A stretch of DNA of 64,000 nt, from assembly GCA_023461435.1 (NCBI GenBank), contig JAEYLC010000008.1, forward strand, positions 1-64,000, given 5' to 3'. Positions within the stretch are counted from its first letter, which is position 1, and each line of letters begins with the position of its first letter. This stretch comes from Bacillota bacterium. GTDB taxonomy: Bacteria > Bacillota > Clostridia > Christensenellales > SZUA-584. Under the pieces are notes generated by a model, which had not been told where the DNA came from, searched no databases, and worked only from the letters and a program-made list of their open reading frames with translations. This document shows, one piece after another, positions 43,750 through 51,819 of the stretch. A program made the translations under genes and the position numbers.

Positions 43750-45573
43750 CTACTCAACCGTCACCGATTTTGCCAAATTCCTCGGCTTATCCACGTCGAA
43801 GCCCTTCTCCACCGTCATATAATAGGCGAATAGCTGCATCGGCGTCACCGCGAGCATCGGCGCGAAAATATCATCCGCCTCAGGCAGATACAACACCTCG
43901 TCCGCAATATCCTCCGGCATGTCGCTGCCCTCAAAGCACACCGCAAGCACATGCGCGCCGCGCGCCTTCACTTCCTTAATGTTGCTCACCGTCTTATCAA
44001 ACAGCTTGCGCTGCATCGCGATCGCCACCACCAGCGTGCCGTCTTCAATCAGCGCGATGGTGCCGTGCTTGAGCTCGCCCGCCGCATACGCCTCGGAATG
44101 GATATACGATATCTCCTTGAGCTTAAGTGACGCTTCCATCGAGAGCACATAATCGAGCCCGCGGCCGATATAAAACACGCTGCTCTGGCTGAACTGGCGC
44201 GACGCGAACCGCGCAAGCTGATCCTTCGTTTGCAGCACGGCGTTCATCGTTTCGGGGATGTTTTTGAGCCCTTCCACATAGCGCGTGTACTCTTCCGTTT
44301 TGAGCTTGCCGGACAGCCGCCCGAGCTCCAACGCGATCATATAGATCGCGACAAGCTGCGTGTTATACGCCTTGGTGGAAGCCACCGCGATCTCCGGCCC
44401 CGCGTGCGTATACAGCACGGCGTCCGCCTCGCGTGATATCGTGCTGCCCACCACGTTGACGATCGCCGCGATTTTCGCGCCGCGTTTCTTGGCCTCGCGC
44501 ATCGCGGCCAGCGTGTCCGCCGTTTCTCCCGACTGGCTGATGATAATCACAAGCTGACCGGGGACGATCAGCGGGTCGCGGTAACGGAACTCGGAGGCGA
44601 TCTCCGTTTCCACCGGTATGCGCGCTAGCCTCTCAATGATATACTTGCCCACCATGCCCGCGTGGTATGCCGTGCCGCACGCGATAATGCCCACCTTGGT
44701 GATGCCGCTCACAAGTTTCTCGTCGATGCCGATGTCACTTAGGTCGATCAAGCCGTCCTTATAGCGCGACATCAGCGTATCGGCCATCACGCGCGGCTCC
44801 TCGTGGATCTCCTTGATCATGAAATGCTCAAAGCCGCCCTTTTCGGCCTGCGCCGCGTCCCAGTCCACATGGTAAACGTCGCGGCTCACGGCCTTGCCGT
44901 ATTCGTCAAATATGCTGACGCCGCCGCGCTCCAGCACCGCGATCTCCTTGTCTTCAAGGAAAATCACGTCGCGCGTGTATTCGAGCAGCGCCGGAATATC
45001 CGACGCAATCATGTTCTCATCAGTGCCGATGCCCACCACGAGCGGGCTGTCCTTCCGCGCCGCAATGATCCTGTCGGGATGATTCTGCGAGACCACGCCG
45101 AGCGCGTAAGAGCCCTCCAGATGCGCGATCGCAGCCTGCACGGCGGCGAGCAGATCGCCGTCATAAAAATGGTTGATCAGGTGCGCGACAACCTCGGTGT
45201 CCGTCTCGGAAACGAACACGGCGCCTTCCTCCTGCAGCCATTTTTTAAGCTTGACATAGTTTTCGATAATGCCGTTATGCACGACCGCGATATCGCCCGC
45301 GCAGTTGGTATGCGGATGTGAATTTTCAAATGAGGGTTCGCCGTGGGTCGCCCAGCGCGTATGCCCGATGCCCACCGCGTCCATCGCTTTGCAGCCTTTC
45401 ATCAGGCTGCGCAGCGCGCTGAGCCGCCCTTTTGTTTTGTGCACTTTCAAAGCGCCGCCCGACACGATCGCCACACCGGCGCTGTCATAACCTCTGTACT
45501 CGAGTTTGCTGAGTCCATTAAGCAGCATGGGGACAACGTCTTTGCCGCCCACATACCCCACGATTCCGCACAT
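43750..45573 (-). CDS. glmS: Glutamine-fructose-6-phosphate aminotransferase
   Basis: This 607-residue enzyme makes glucosamine 6-phosphate from fructose 6-phosphate and glutamine, the first step towards UDP-GlcNAc and peptidoglycan. The N-terminal glutaminase domain begins with the catalytic Cys (CGIVGYVG) and has GHTRWATHGEPS. Two SIS sugar-binding domains follow (SQSGETADTLAAMREA; SMEASLKLKEISYIHSEA), and the C-terminus ends NLAKSVTVE as in the family. It lies 51 bp after glmM, probably in one operon. The short leader cannot hold a glmS ribozyme. Confidence 0.96.
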   Translation of the reverse strand: MCGIVGYVGGKDVVPMLLNGLSKLEYRGYDSAGVAIVSGGALKVHKTKGRLSALRSLMKGCKAMDAVGIGHTRWATHGEPSFENSHPHTNCAGDIAVVHNGIIENYVKLKKWLQEEGAVFVSETDTEVVAHLINHFYDGDLLAAVQAAIAHLEGSYALGVVSQNHPDRIIAARKDSPLVVGIGTDENMIASDIPALLEYTRDVIFLEDKEIAVLERGGVSIFDEYGKAVSRDVYHVDWDAAQAEKGGFEHFMIKEIHEEPRVMADTLMSRYKDGLIDLSDIGIDEKLVSGITKVGIIACGTAYHAGMVGKYIIERLARIPVETEIASEFRYRDPLIVPGQLVIIISQSGETADTLAAMREAKKRGAKIAAIVNVVGSTISREADAVLYTHAGPEIAVASTKAYNTQLVAIYMIALELGRLSGKLKTEEYTRYVEGLKNIPETMNAVLQTKDQLARFASRQFSQSSVFYIGRGLDYVLSMEASLKLKEISYIHSEAYAAGELKHGTIALIEDGTLVVAIAMQRKLFDKTVSNIKEVKARGAHVLAVCFEGSDMPEDIADEVLYLPEADDIFAPMLAVTPMQLFAYYMTVEKGFDVDKPRNLAKSVTVE

Positions 45574-45594
45574 AGTAAAGCCTCCTGATGCTTA

Positions 45595-45620
45595 CCTCAA
45601 TGACGTAAGCGTCATTGAGG
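45595..45620 (-). promoter_or_regulatory. Intercistronic hairpin between glmM and glmS
   Basis: A perfect 11-bp stem (CCTCAATGACG/CGTCATTGAGG) with a 4-nt loop fills much of the 51-bp gap. An alternative stem (GCTTAC/GTAAGC) overlaps it. The hairpin lies just ahead of the glmS ribosome site and lacks a T tail. Confidence 0.6.
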
Positions 45621-45624
45621 CGTA

Positions 45625-46971
45625 TTACGCGAGGCGGCTTTCTATGAGCTTCACCATATCCACCGCCTGGCGTTCGATTTCTTTTTTATCAAGTCCTTCT
45701 ATCATCACGCGGACGAGCGGCTCGGTGCCCGAAGGACGAATCAGCACGCGGCCGTTTCCCTCAAAAAGCTTTTCGAGCGCGTCGATACGCTTTTTGACCT
45801 GCTCATCTTCCATGATATGCTCTTTATATTCGTCCTTCACAGACGCGTTCACAAGCACCTGCGGCAGTATGGTCACCGTGTCCGCGAGCTTGGAGAGCGT
45901 CTTGCCGCTGCGCATGACGATGGACGCGAGCTGTATTCCCGTCAGTATCCCGTCGCCCGTCGAATTGTGGTCGAGGAATATGATATGGCCGGACTGCTCG
46001 CCGCCGAGCGCATAGCTGCTTTTCTGCATCTCTTCGAGCACGTACCTGTCGCCCACGCGCGTCTTGACCGTTTTGATGCCCGCTTTTTTCATCGCGATAT
46101 CGAGCCCTAAGTTGCTCATCACGGTGCAGACCAGCGTATCGGCTTTCAGCAGGCCGCGCTGCTTCAGATCAATCGCGCAGACCGCCATGATCTGGTCGCC
46201 GTCCACAATGACGCCATGTTCATCCACCGCGATCAGCCTGTCGGCGTCGCCGTCAAACGCAAGCCCCATATCAGCCCCGAGCTCCGCCACGAGCTGCGTG
46301 AGCTTGCCCGGGTGCGTCGAGCCGCAGTTGTCGTTGATGTTGATGCCGTCCGGCGTATTGTAATACGGCACCACATTGGCGCCGAGCTCGCTGAACGCCC
46401 GCGGCGCCACGGCAGACGCCGCGCCGTGCGCGCAGTCGAGCACGATCTTGAGCCCGCGCAGATTTGTCTCCGTCGTCGAGAGCAAAAATTCCTTATACTC
46501 CGTGACGGCGTTCACCGCCTTCACGCGGCGGCCCACGTCAATGCCCGTTTTGAGCGGTATCTCTTCGCTGCCGTTCAGTATGATATCCTCAATGCGGTCT
46601 TCCACCTCGTCGGGCAGCTTTTTGCCCTGCGAATCGAAGAACTTGATGCCGTTGTATTCAGCCGAGTTGTGAGAGGCCGATATCACAATGCCCGCATCCG
46701 CGTCGTAGTTGCGCGTGAGAAACGCCACGCCCGAAGTCGGGATCACACCCGCCACGAGCGCTTCCGCGCCCACCGAGCAGATGCCCGCCACGAGCGCCGC
46801 CTCAAGCATTTCGCCCGAGATCCGCGTGTCGCGGCCGATCAATATACGCGCCTTGTGCACCTCGCTCGTCAGCACAGATGCTCCGGCCTGCCCGAGCTTG
46901 AATGCGAGCTCGCATGTGAGCTTTTCATTCGCGATGCCTCTAACTCCGTCCGTTCCAAACAGTCTTGCCAT
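45625..46971 (-). CDS. glmM: Phosphoglucosamine mutase
   Basis: This 448-residue enzyme converts glucosamine 6-phosphate to glucosamine 1-phosphate. Landmarks are the N-terminal RLFGTDGVRGIAN, the phosphoserine loop VISASHNSAEYNG, the metal loop DGDADRLIAVDE and the C-terminal phosphate-binding RPSGTEPLVRVM. It is followed by glmS, so the two sequential steps of amino-sugar synthesis share a transcript under the promoter at 46999-47027. Confidence 0.95.
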   Translation of the reverse strand: MARLFGTDGVRGIANEKLTCELAFKLGQAGASVLTSEVHKARILIGRDTRISGEMLEAALVAGICSVGAEALVAGVIPTSGVAFLTRNYDADAGIVISASHNSAEYNGIKFFDSQGKKLPDEVEDRIEDIILNGSEEIPLKTGIDVGRRVKAVNAVTEYKEFLLSTTETNLRGLKIVLDCAHGAASAVAPRAFSELGANVVPYYNTPDGININDNCGSTHPGKLTQLVAELGADMGLAFDGDADRLIAVDEHGVIVDGDQIMAVCAIDLKQRGLLKADTLVCTVMSNLGLDIAMKKAGIKTVKTRVGDRYVLEEMQKSSYALGGEQSGHIIFLDHNSTGDGILTGIQLASIVMRSGKTLSKLADTVTILPQVLVNASVKDEYKEHIMEDEQVKKRIDALEKLFEGNGRVLIRPSGTEPLVRVMIEGLDKKEIERQAVDMVKLIESRLA

Positions 46972-46998
46972 ATGTCCTCCGTGTTCCGGACCTTTTGT

Positions 46999-47027
46999 AT
47001 TATAGTCCGGGTTATACCAATGTGCAA
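46999..47027 (-). promoter_or_regulatory. glmM-glmS promoter
   Basis: On the minus strand TTGCAC (-35) and TATAAT (-10) have a 17-bp spacer, about 30 bp before the glmM start. The -35 is the exact centre of the palindrome at 47013-47036. Confidence 0.65.
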
Positions 47028-47036
47028 ATTGGTATA
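47013..47036. promoter_or_regulatory. Palindromic operator over the glmM -35
   Basis: TATACCAAT and ATTGGTATA are perfect 9-bp arms flanking a 6-bp centre that is the -35 hexamer. The half-site resembles TGGTATA-type sites of GntR/HutC regulators such as those of amino-sugar metabolism; the regulator is not in this window. It could also form a hairpin just after trxB. Confidence 0.6.
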
Positions 47037-47039
47037 GTC

Positions 47040-47954
47040 CTATTTATGTTCTCTTAAGTAACTGAGCGCCGAATAAATCGCGACAGCGCCGTCCGCCGCC
47101 GCCGTCACCACCTGGCGAAGCGGCTTTGCCACAATATCTCCGGCCGCAAAAACGCCGGACAGACTCGTGTGCATCGCCTCGTCCGTGACAATATATCCAA
47201 AATCATCCGTTTTGACAAGTTCTCTCACATCGTCGCTGTGCGGCACGATGCCGATCGCGACAAACACGCCGGATACGGCGAGCGTCCGAAGCTCCTGCGT
47301 TTTGTTGTTGCGCACGCGCACACCCGTCACAAACGCGTCGCCCTCAATCGCGTCCACCTCGTTGTTCCAGACGAACTCGATCCTCTCGTTTTGCAGCGCG
47401 GCGCGCTGCAGCACCTTTTGCGCGCGCAGCTCATCGCGGCGGTGCACCACGTACACATGGCTCGCAAAATTCGCAAGATAAAGCGCATCTTCAATTGCGG
47501 TATCGCCGCCGCCGATCACAGCCACCTGCTTCTGCTTGAAAAAAGCGCCGTCGCATGTTGCGCAGTACGACACGCCCGAGCCTGAAAGCCGCCGTTCGCT
47601 TTGCAGCCCCAGCGTCTTATATGAAGCGCCCATCGCGAGTATCACCGATTTCGCGCTGAATATTCTGTCCGCCGTGATGACCTTTTTCTCTTCGCCCTCA
47701 AGGTCGTAGCCCGTCACCTCGGCCGTTTCGATCACCGCGCCGTGGCGCTCGGCCTGCTCCTTGAATTTAAAGCTTAAATCAAGGCCTTCTATGCCATCGG
47801 GAAATCCCGGATAGTTCTCCACCATCAGCGTCCGCGTGATCTGTCCGCCGGCAAAAACCCTTTCGAGAATCAGCGCCGACAAGCCCGCGCGTCCGGCGTA
47901 GAGGCCAGCTGTCAGCCCGGCAGGGCCCGCGCCGACGATAATCACATCATACAT
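47040..47954 (-). CDS. trxB: Thioredoxin-disulfide reductase
   Basis: This 304-residue low-molecular-weight reductase has the FAD motif VGAGPAGLTAGLYA, the redox pair in YCATCDGAFF, the NADPH motif GGGDTAIEDALYL and the C-terminal FAD motif GVFAAGDI. It passes electrons from NADPH to thioredoxin. No thioredoxin gene is adjacent. It is preceded by the terminator of the S41 protease gene and therefore has its own promoter, which I could not place with confidence. Confidence 0.93.
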   Translation of the reverse strand: MYDVIIVGAGPAGLTAGLYAGRAGLSALILERVFAGGQITRTLMVENYPGFPDGIEGLDLSFKFKEQAERHGAVIETAEVTGYDLEGEEKKVITADRIFSAKSVILAMGASYKTLGLQSERRLSGSGVSYCATCDGAFFKQKQVAVIGGGDTAIEDALYLANFASHVYVVHRRDELRAQKVLQRAALQNERIEFVWNNEVDAIEGDAFVTGVRVRNNKTQELRTLAVSGVFVAIGIVPHSDDVRELVKTDDFGYIVTDEAMHTSLSGVFAAGDIVAKPLRQVVTAAADGAVAIYSALSYLREHK

Positions 47955-48002
47955 GCTATTCCTCCCGCAAGGAAACGTGCATTTCCTGCTGTCTAAACCG
48001 CC

Positions 48003-48040
48003 AAAACAAGCCGGACCTCTTGGGCTCCGGCCTGCTTTGT
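48003..48040 (-). terminator. Terminator of the S41 protease gene
   Basis: GCCGGA pairs with TCCGGC with extra outer pairing, and the minus strand continues into TTGTTTT. It is about 80 bp after the protease stop codon. Confidence 0.65.
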
Positions 48041-48089
48041 ATCAGCTTTATTATTTTATCAGCGAACGAGCCGCAACACAAGGAAATCT

Positions 48090-48131
48090 TGTCAACACCT
48101 GACGGTGTACTGTCAACACCTCACGGTGTGC
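48090..48131. repeat. Two-copy 21-bp tandem repeat at the protease 3-prime end
   Basis: TGTCAACACCTGACGGTGTA and TGTCAACACCTCACGGTGTG, each followed by C, stand in tandem with two differences. Each unit is itself nearly palindromic (ACACCT..CGGTGT). The second copy includes the last codons and stop of the protease gene. Confidence 0.7.
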
Positions 48132-49284
48132 TCTCTTCGCCGATCAGCGCAGCCAGATCTTTAAGGCCCTCCTGAAGCTGCGTATCCTCGGTGGCGTCCG
48201 CCTTGAGCTCCACATAATCGTCCGGATACACGCCGTTGCCGTCAATGCTGCGTCCCTTGGGCGTGAAGTACTCGGATGACGTGATCTTCAGCCCGCCGCC
48301 CGTCGATTCAATCGGTATCACGATCTGCACAACGCCTTTGCCGTATGTGCGCGTCCCGACCACTTCGCCCCAGTCATAGTCCTGAATCGCGCCCGCAAAA
48401 ATCTCGGAAGCCGACGCCGTATTTTGATTAACCAGCAGCACCATCGGAATCGACATGGAATCCGCGTCGCTCGTTTTGACATCGCGGTTGCCGTATTTAT
48501 CCTCGGTGTACACGATCGTTCCCTCGGGCAGAAGCCTGTCGAGCATGCTCACCACCGTCGATAAATAACCGCCCGGGTTGTTGCGCAAATCAAACACGAT
48601 GCCTTTCGCGCCCTGTTCCACAAAATAATCCATACCCTCATTAAACAGCGCCTCGCAGTTGCCGCTGAACTGCTTTATCTGCATATAGCCGATGCCGTCG
48701 TCGAGCATTTTATACGCGACCATATCAAGCTCGACGGACTTTCTGTTCATCGTGAACTCAAGCACGTCTTCGCCGCGCTTCACGCCGATCGTGATCGGCG
48801 TGCCGTCGTCGCCGATGCATTTGACGCGTATCTCCTGCAGCGTATTCTTCGTCACGTCTTCCCCATTGATCGAGACGATCAGATCGCCGACTTCGATGCC
48901 CGCTTCCTTGGCGGCTGAGTCTTCCAAAAAGTACGAGACCACGGCGAGTCCGGTCACATCGTCGATACCGATGCCCATGCCGACGCCGTAGTATTCACCC
49001 GACGAATTCTGCTGGAACGATTTGAATTCCTCGGGCGTATAGTAAACGCTGTACGGGTCCCCAAGAGCCGCCACCATCGCCTTGAGGCCCGCATACTGCA
49101 CATTCTTCATATCAAAATCGCGCAGGTATTTATCCTGAATCTCCTGTTCGACGCGAAGAAACTCCGTCAACGGCAGTTCTCCCTCTTTGCCTTTTTCATA
49201 TCTCGCTGTGACAATAAAAAAGGTTGTCAGAACTGAAACGATGCACACCACGAGAGCCAGCAGCAAGGCTTGCGTCTTTCTCAT
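48121..49284 (-). CDS. S41-family C-terminal processing protease
   Basis: This 387-residue protease has an N-terminal membrane anchor (LLLALVVCIVSVLTTFFIV), a PDZ domain at about 95-175 (GIEVGDLIVSINGEDVTK) and a tail-specific protease domain. The catalytic Ser is in NQNTASASEIFAGA and the catalytic Lys in TRTYGKGVVQ. It degrades or trims exported proteins outside the membrane. The start at 49284 is seven bases after GGAGG; an earlier ATG two codons upstream is too close to that site. Confidence 0.9.
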   Translation of the reverse strand: MRKTQALLLALVVCIVSVLTTFFIVTARYEKGKEGELPLTEFLRVEQEIQDKYLRDFDMKNVQYAGLKAMVAALGDPYSVYYTPEEFKSFQQNSSGEYYGVGMGIGIDDVTGLAVVSYFLEDSAAKEAGIEVGDLIVSINGEDVTKNTLQEIRVKCIGDDGTPITIGVKRGEDVLEFTMNRKSVELDMVAYKMLDDGIGYMQIKQFSGNCEALFNEGMDYFVEQGAKGIVFDLRNNPGGYLSTVVSMLDRLLPEGTIVYTEDKYGNRDVKTSDADSMSIPMVLLVNQNTASASEIFAGAIQDYDWGEVVGTRTYGKGVVQIVIPIESTGGGLKITSSEYFTPKGRSIDGNGVYPDDYVELKADATEDTQLQEGLKDLAALIGEESTP

Positions 49285-49384
49285 AATCATCCTCCAAAAA
49301 AGCACTACTCATGTAAACAATCAGCGTTTACTTATATAAATATGTCGGCATCAGCGACTATTATTCGGCTCAAAACAATATAAA

Positions 49385-49422
49385 CAAAAAGCCTTCCTTG
49401 GCGCCTGCGCGCAAAAGAAGGC
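49385..49422 (-). terminator. Terminator of the SH3 protein gene
   Basis: GCCTTC pairs with GAAGGC around a GC-rich loop and the minus strand continues into TTTTTG. It starts 15 bp after the stop codon at 49437. Confidence 0.7.
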
Positions 49423-49436
49423 CGTTTCTTCAGCGT

Positions 49437-50591
49437 TTAATGCGCTTTGTCGTACGCATACTGGACACAATACTGATGCCTCGGGCACTCCTTGCCGGTC
49501 TCATGCACCTTGGAATCCTTGAAGTGGATGCAAAAATGCCCGTCAAAATCGTTATCGGGAACCGGGTTCACCATGTGCGGCATGCCGTGCTGGGACGCGG
49601 CGTAAGTCACGCTGCCGATCGTCACCCATATCGGATGCCTGTCCCACGACCACTTGCCGCCGTAGCATTCCTTCATGATGGCGGTATCCTTCGCGGAGAC
49701 CGGCTCGCAGTCCGCATGCCACCAGCCGCCGAAACGGGTTACCCAGAACTGCCGGCCGGATTTGACATCAGTGACCAGCGCCTTGGTCCCTTTCTTGAAC
49801 ACCTTGGCGATATCGTCCCATGTGGAGAGCTTGACCTCGCCCGTGATGCCGAATAGCTCGGATGTCGTGGTGGTGATGTCGTTATCACCGAAAAGCAGCT
49901 CATACGTTTCCGCGCCGATAATCCCGTCCGCATCGAGCCCCGCCTTGCGCTGAAACGCCTTGACCGCGCCCTCCGTCACATCGCCGAAATACCCCGTCGC
50001 GGGAGCGATCATGAAATTGCGCTTGCGCAGCTGCTGCTGCACGTTCCTGACCTCGGCGCCTTCCATTCCGAGCTTGATCATATTGCTGGCCGTTTTCGAT
50101 TTGCTGAGCTTCACAAAATCCTTATGGACGAAGCCCGTTTGAACGCTTGTCCCGTCCTCGCCCGGCACCTCCACGAAATACCAGTCTCCCGAGATGTTCT
50201 TGATCGTGACACCCGTTCCCTCATCGAGCTCCGCCACCGCGTTGCTGTAGGTCCCGGGGTTCTGCCGCAGCTTCAGGCCCCCTTCCAGCACATGCGCCAC
50301 CATATAGTCGGTGGACGGTAAAAACACGTATTCAGCGCTGATGTAGCCACGGTAGTTGCCGTAGATGATGCGATACCAGCCCTCTGTCTCTTCGCAGAAA
50401 ACACCGATGCGCGCGCCCTGCTCGAGCTTCATCACGACGGGAGATTCTGTGGAGGGCCGCATGCGCATATTGACCTCGTCGCCGATCACCGTGGCGTCCT
50501 CAAAATACGGCATGGCATTCGCCTGCGTCACAGGAAGAAAAAGCACGGTACAGATTATAAAAACCAGAAATGTGACGACTGATTTTTTCAT
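49437..50591 (-). CDS. Secreted SH3/peptidoglycan-binding cell-wall protein
   Basis: This 384-residue protein has a signal peptide at residues 1-26, two bacterial SH3 domains (VNMRMRPSTESPVVMKLEQG; LKLRQNPGTYSNAVAELDEG) and a peptidoglycan-binding domain (GAEVRNVQQQLRKRNF to GIIGAETYELLFG). The C-terminal domain contains GHFCIHFKDSKVH. The Cys/His motif is shared by Firmicutes surface proteins sometimes annotated as transpeptidase-like; catalysis is unproven. The start at 50591 fits the signal peptide. Confidence 0.78.
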   Translation of the reverse strand: MKKSVVTFLVFIICTVLFLPVTQANAMPYFEDATVIGDEVNMRMRPSTESPVVMKLEQGARIGVFCEETEGWYRIIYGNYRGYISAEYVFLPSTDYMVAHVLEGGLKLRQNPGTYSNAVAELDEGTGVTIKNISGDWYFVEVPGEDGTSVQTGFVHKDFVKLSKSKTASNMIKLGMEGAEVRNVQQQLRKRNFMIAPATGYFGDVTEGAVKAFQRKAGLDADGIIGAETYELLFGDNDITTTTSELFGITGEVKLSTWDDIAKVFKKGTKALVTDVKSGRQFWVTRFGGWWHADCEPVSAKDTAIMKECYGGKWSWDRHPIWVTIGSVTYAASQHGMPHMVNPVPDNDFDGHFCIHFKDSKVHETGKECPRHQYCVQYAYDKAH

Positions 50592-50686
50592 CAAAAACCT
50601 CTCAAGCGGCTTTTTTTGTATTATACACCTGCGCCTTTTCGATGTCAAAATCCACCGTTTTCTTGCGGGTTTGCAGATTTAAGCAC

Positions 50687-50715
50687 TTGGTGACAGCGGG
50701 CTGATGTGATAAAAT
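50687..50715 (+). promoter_or_regulatory. Promoter of the FAH-family gene
   Basis: TTGGTG and TAAAAT are 17 bp apart and end about 30 bp before the start codon. It may drive the plus-strand run from the hydrolase gene through ligA. Confidence 0.5.
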
Positions 50716-50746
50716 GAGTCAAGACGTTTGAAAGGAAAATCAGCCT

Positions 50747-51499
50747 ATGAAAATCGTGCGGGCACAAAAAAACGGTGAGGTTTTCTACGCGGCGCAGGAC
50801 GGCGGCGCATTAAGACGCCTGTCAGGCGCGCCTTATGAGTATTTCTCTTTCACGGGAGAAACCATTTCGCCGAACGAAGTCAGCTTGCTCGTTCCCTGCG
50901 AACCCACAAAGATCGTGGCCGTGGGGCTCAATTACGCGAGGCACGCGCTGGAGCTCCATGATAAGCTCGCGGAGAATCCCGTGCTTTTCTTAAAACCGTT
51001 GACCGCGTTGATTGCGCACGGGGATGCCATTGAATACCCCGCAATCTCTGAGCGCGTGGACTATGAGGCGGAGCTTGCCGTGGTCATCGGCAAAAAGTGC
51101 AAAAACGTGACGCCGCTTGAGGCGAAAGACTGTATTTTCGGTTATACCGCGCTCAACGATGTGACGGCGCGCGATCTGCAGAAGCTGGACGGACAGTGGA
51201 CACGCGCCAAATCGTTCGATACGTTCTGCCCCGTCGGCCCCGGCATCGATACCGAATTTATACCTGCGGGCAAACGCATACAAAGCGTGCTCAACGGAAA
51301 AGTGTGTCAGGACAGCACGCTTGACAATATGCTTTTTGATATCCCGACGCTGATCAGTTTCATCAGCGCATGCATGACGCTGCTGCCCGGCGATATTATC
51401 GCCACCGGCACACCCGAGGGCATCGGCCCCATGCGGCGCGGCGATACCATCGAGGTGCGTATTGAAGGGCTCGATACGCTGAGGAATTCTGTAAAGTAA
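50747..51499 (+). CDS. Fumarylacetoacetate hydrolase-family protein
   Basis: This 250-residue protein has the FAH C-terminal domain with metal ligands in DYEAELAVVIG and ALNDVTARDLQ, and the closing GTPEGIGPMRRGD. Members hydrolyse, hydrate or decarboxylate keto acids such as oxaloacetate and acylpyruvates. The substrate is unknown. It is 17 bp upstream of the yerC-like gene, so it is probably cotranscribed with DNA-repair genes, although no functional link is evident. Confidence 0.85.
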   Translation: MKIVRAQKNGEVFYAAQDGGALRRLSGAPYEYFSFTGETISPNEVSLLVPCEPTKIVAVGLNYARHALELHDKLAENPVLFLKPLTALIAHGDAIEYPAISERVDYEAELAVVIGKKCKNVTPLEAKDCIFGYTALNDVTARDLQKLDGQWTRAKSFDTFCPVGPGIDTEFIPAGKRIQSVLNGKVCQDSTLDNMLFDIPTLISFISACMTLLPGDIIATGTPEGIGPMRRGDTIEVRIEGLDTLRNSVK

Positions 51500-51516
51500 A
51501 TTTTGGAGGGACGGTT

Positions 51517-51819
51517 ATGTACCAATCCAATCTCAGATCCGACGATATGGACAGGCTGTTTGCCGCGGTGCTCACACTCAAAACCCCCGAGGAATGCTAC
51601 ATGTTCTTCGAGGATCTTGGTACGATATCCGAGCTCACATCCATGGCGCAGCGCTTTAAAGTGGCGGAGCTGCTCAGCGATAAGCATACCTGCCACGACA
51701 TTTCCGAAACAACAGGCGCGAGCACGGCCACGATCAGCCGCGTGAACCGTTGCCTTAATTACGGCACGGGCGGCTACCGGCTCGCGATTAAAAGGCTTAA
51801 AGCAATTAAGGAGGATTGA
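51517..51819 (+). CDS. yerC: YerC/YecD-type TrpR-related regulator
   Basis: This 100-residue protein matches the TrpR-related YerC/YecD family, with the helix-turn-helix HDISETTGASTATISRVNRC and closing GGYRLAIKRLK. The family lies next to pcrA in Bacillus too. It probably binds DNA; its target and ligand are not known. Its stop codon overlaps the pcrA start. Confidence 0.88.
   Translation: MYQSNLRSDDMDRLFAAVLTLKTPEECYMFFEDLGTISELTSMAQRFKVAELLSDKHTCHDISETTGASTATISRVNRCLNYGTGGYRLAIKRLKAIKED

Noticed and set aside
43533..43979. 148-codon plus-strand frame after the second DeoR gene
   Set aside because: Its second half lies opposite the glmS C-terminus and its composition is shadow-like.
45574..45624. 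glmS ribozyme
   Set aside because: The glmM-glmS gap is 51 bp, far too short for the catalytic RNA, and none of its core is visible.
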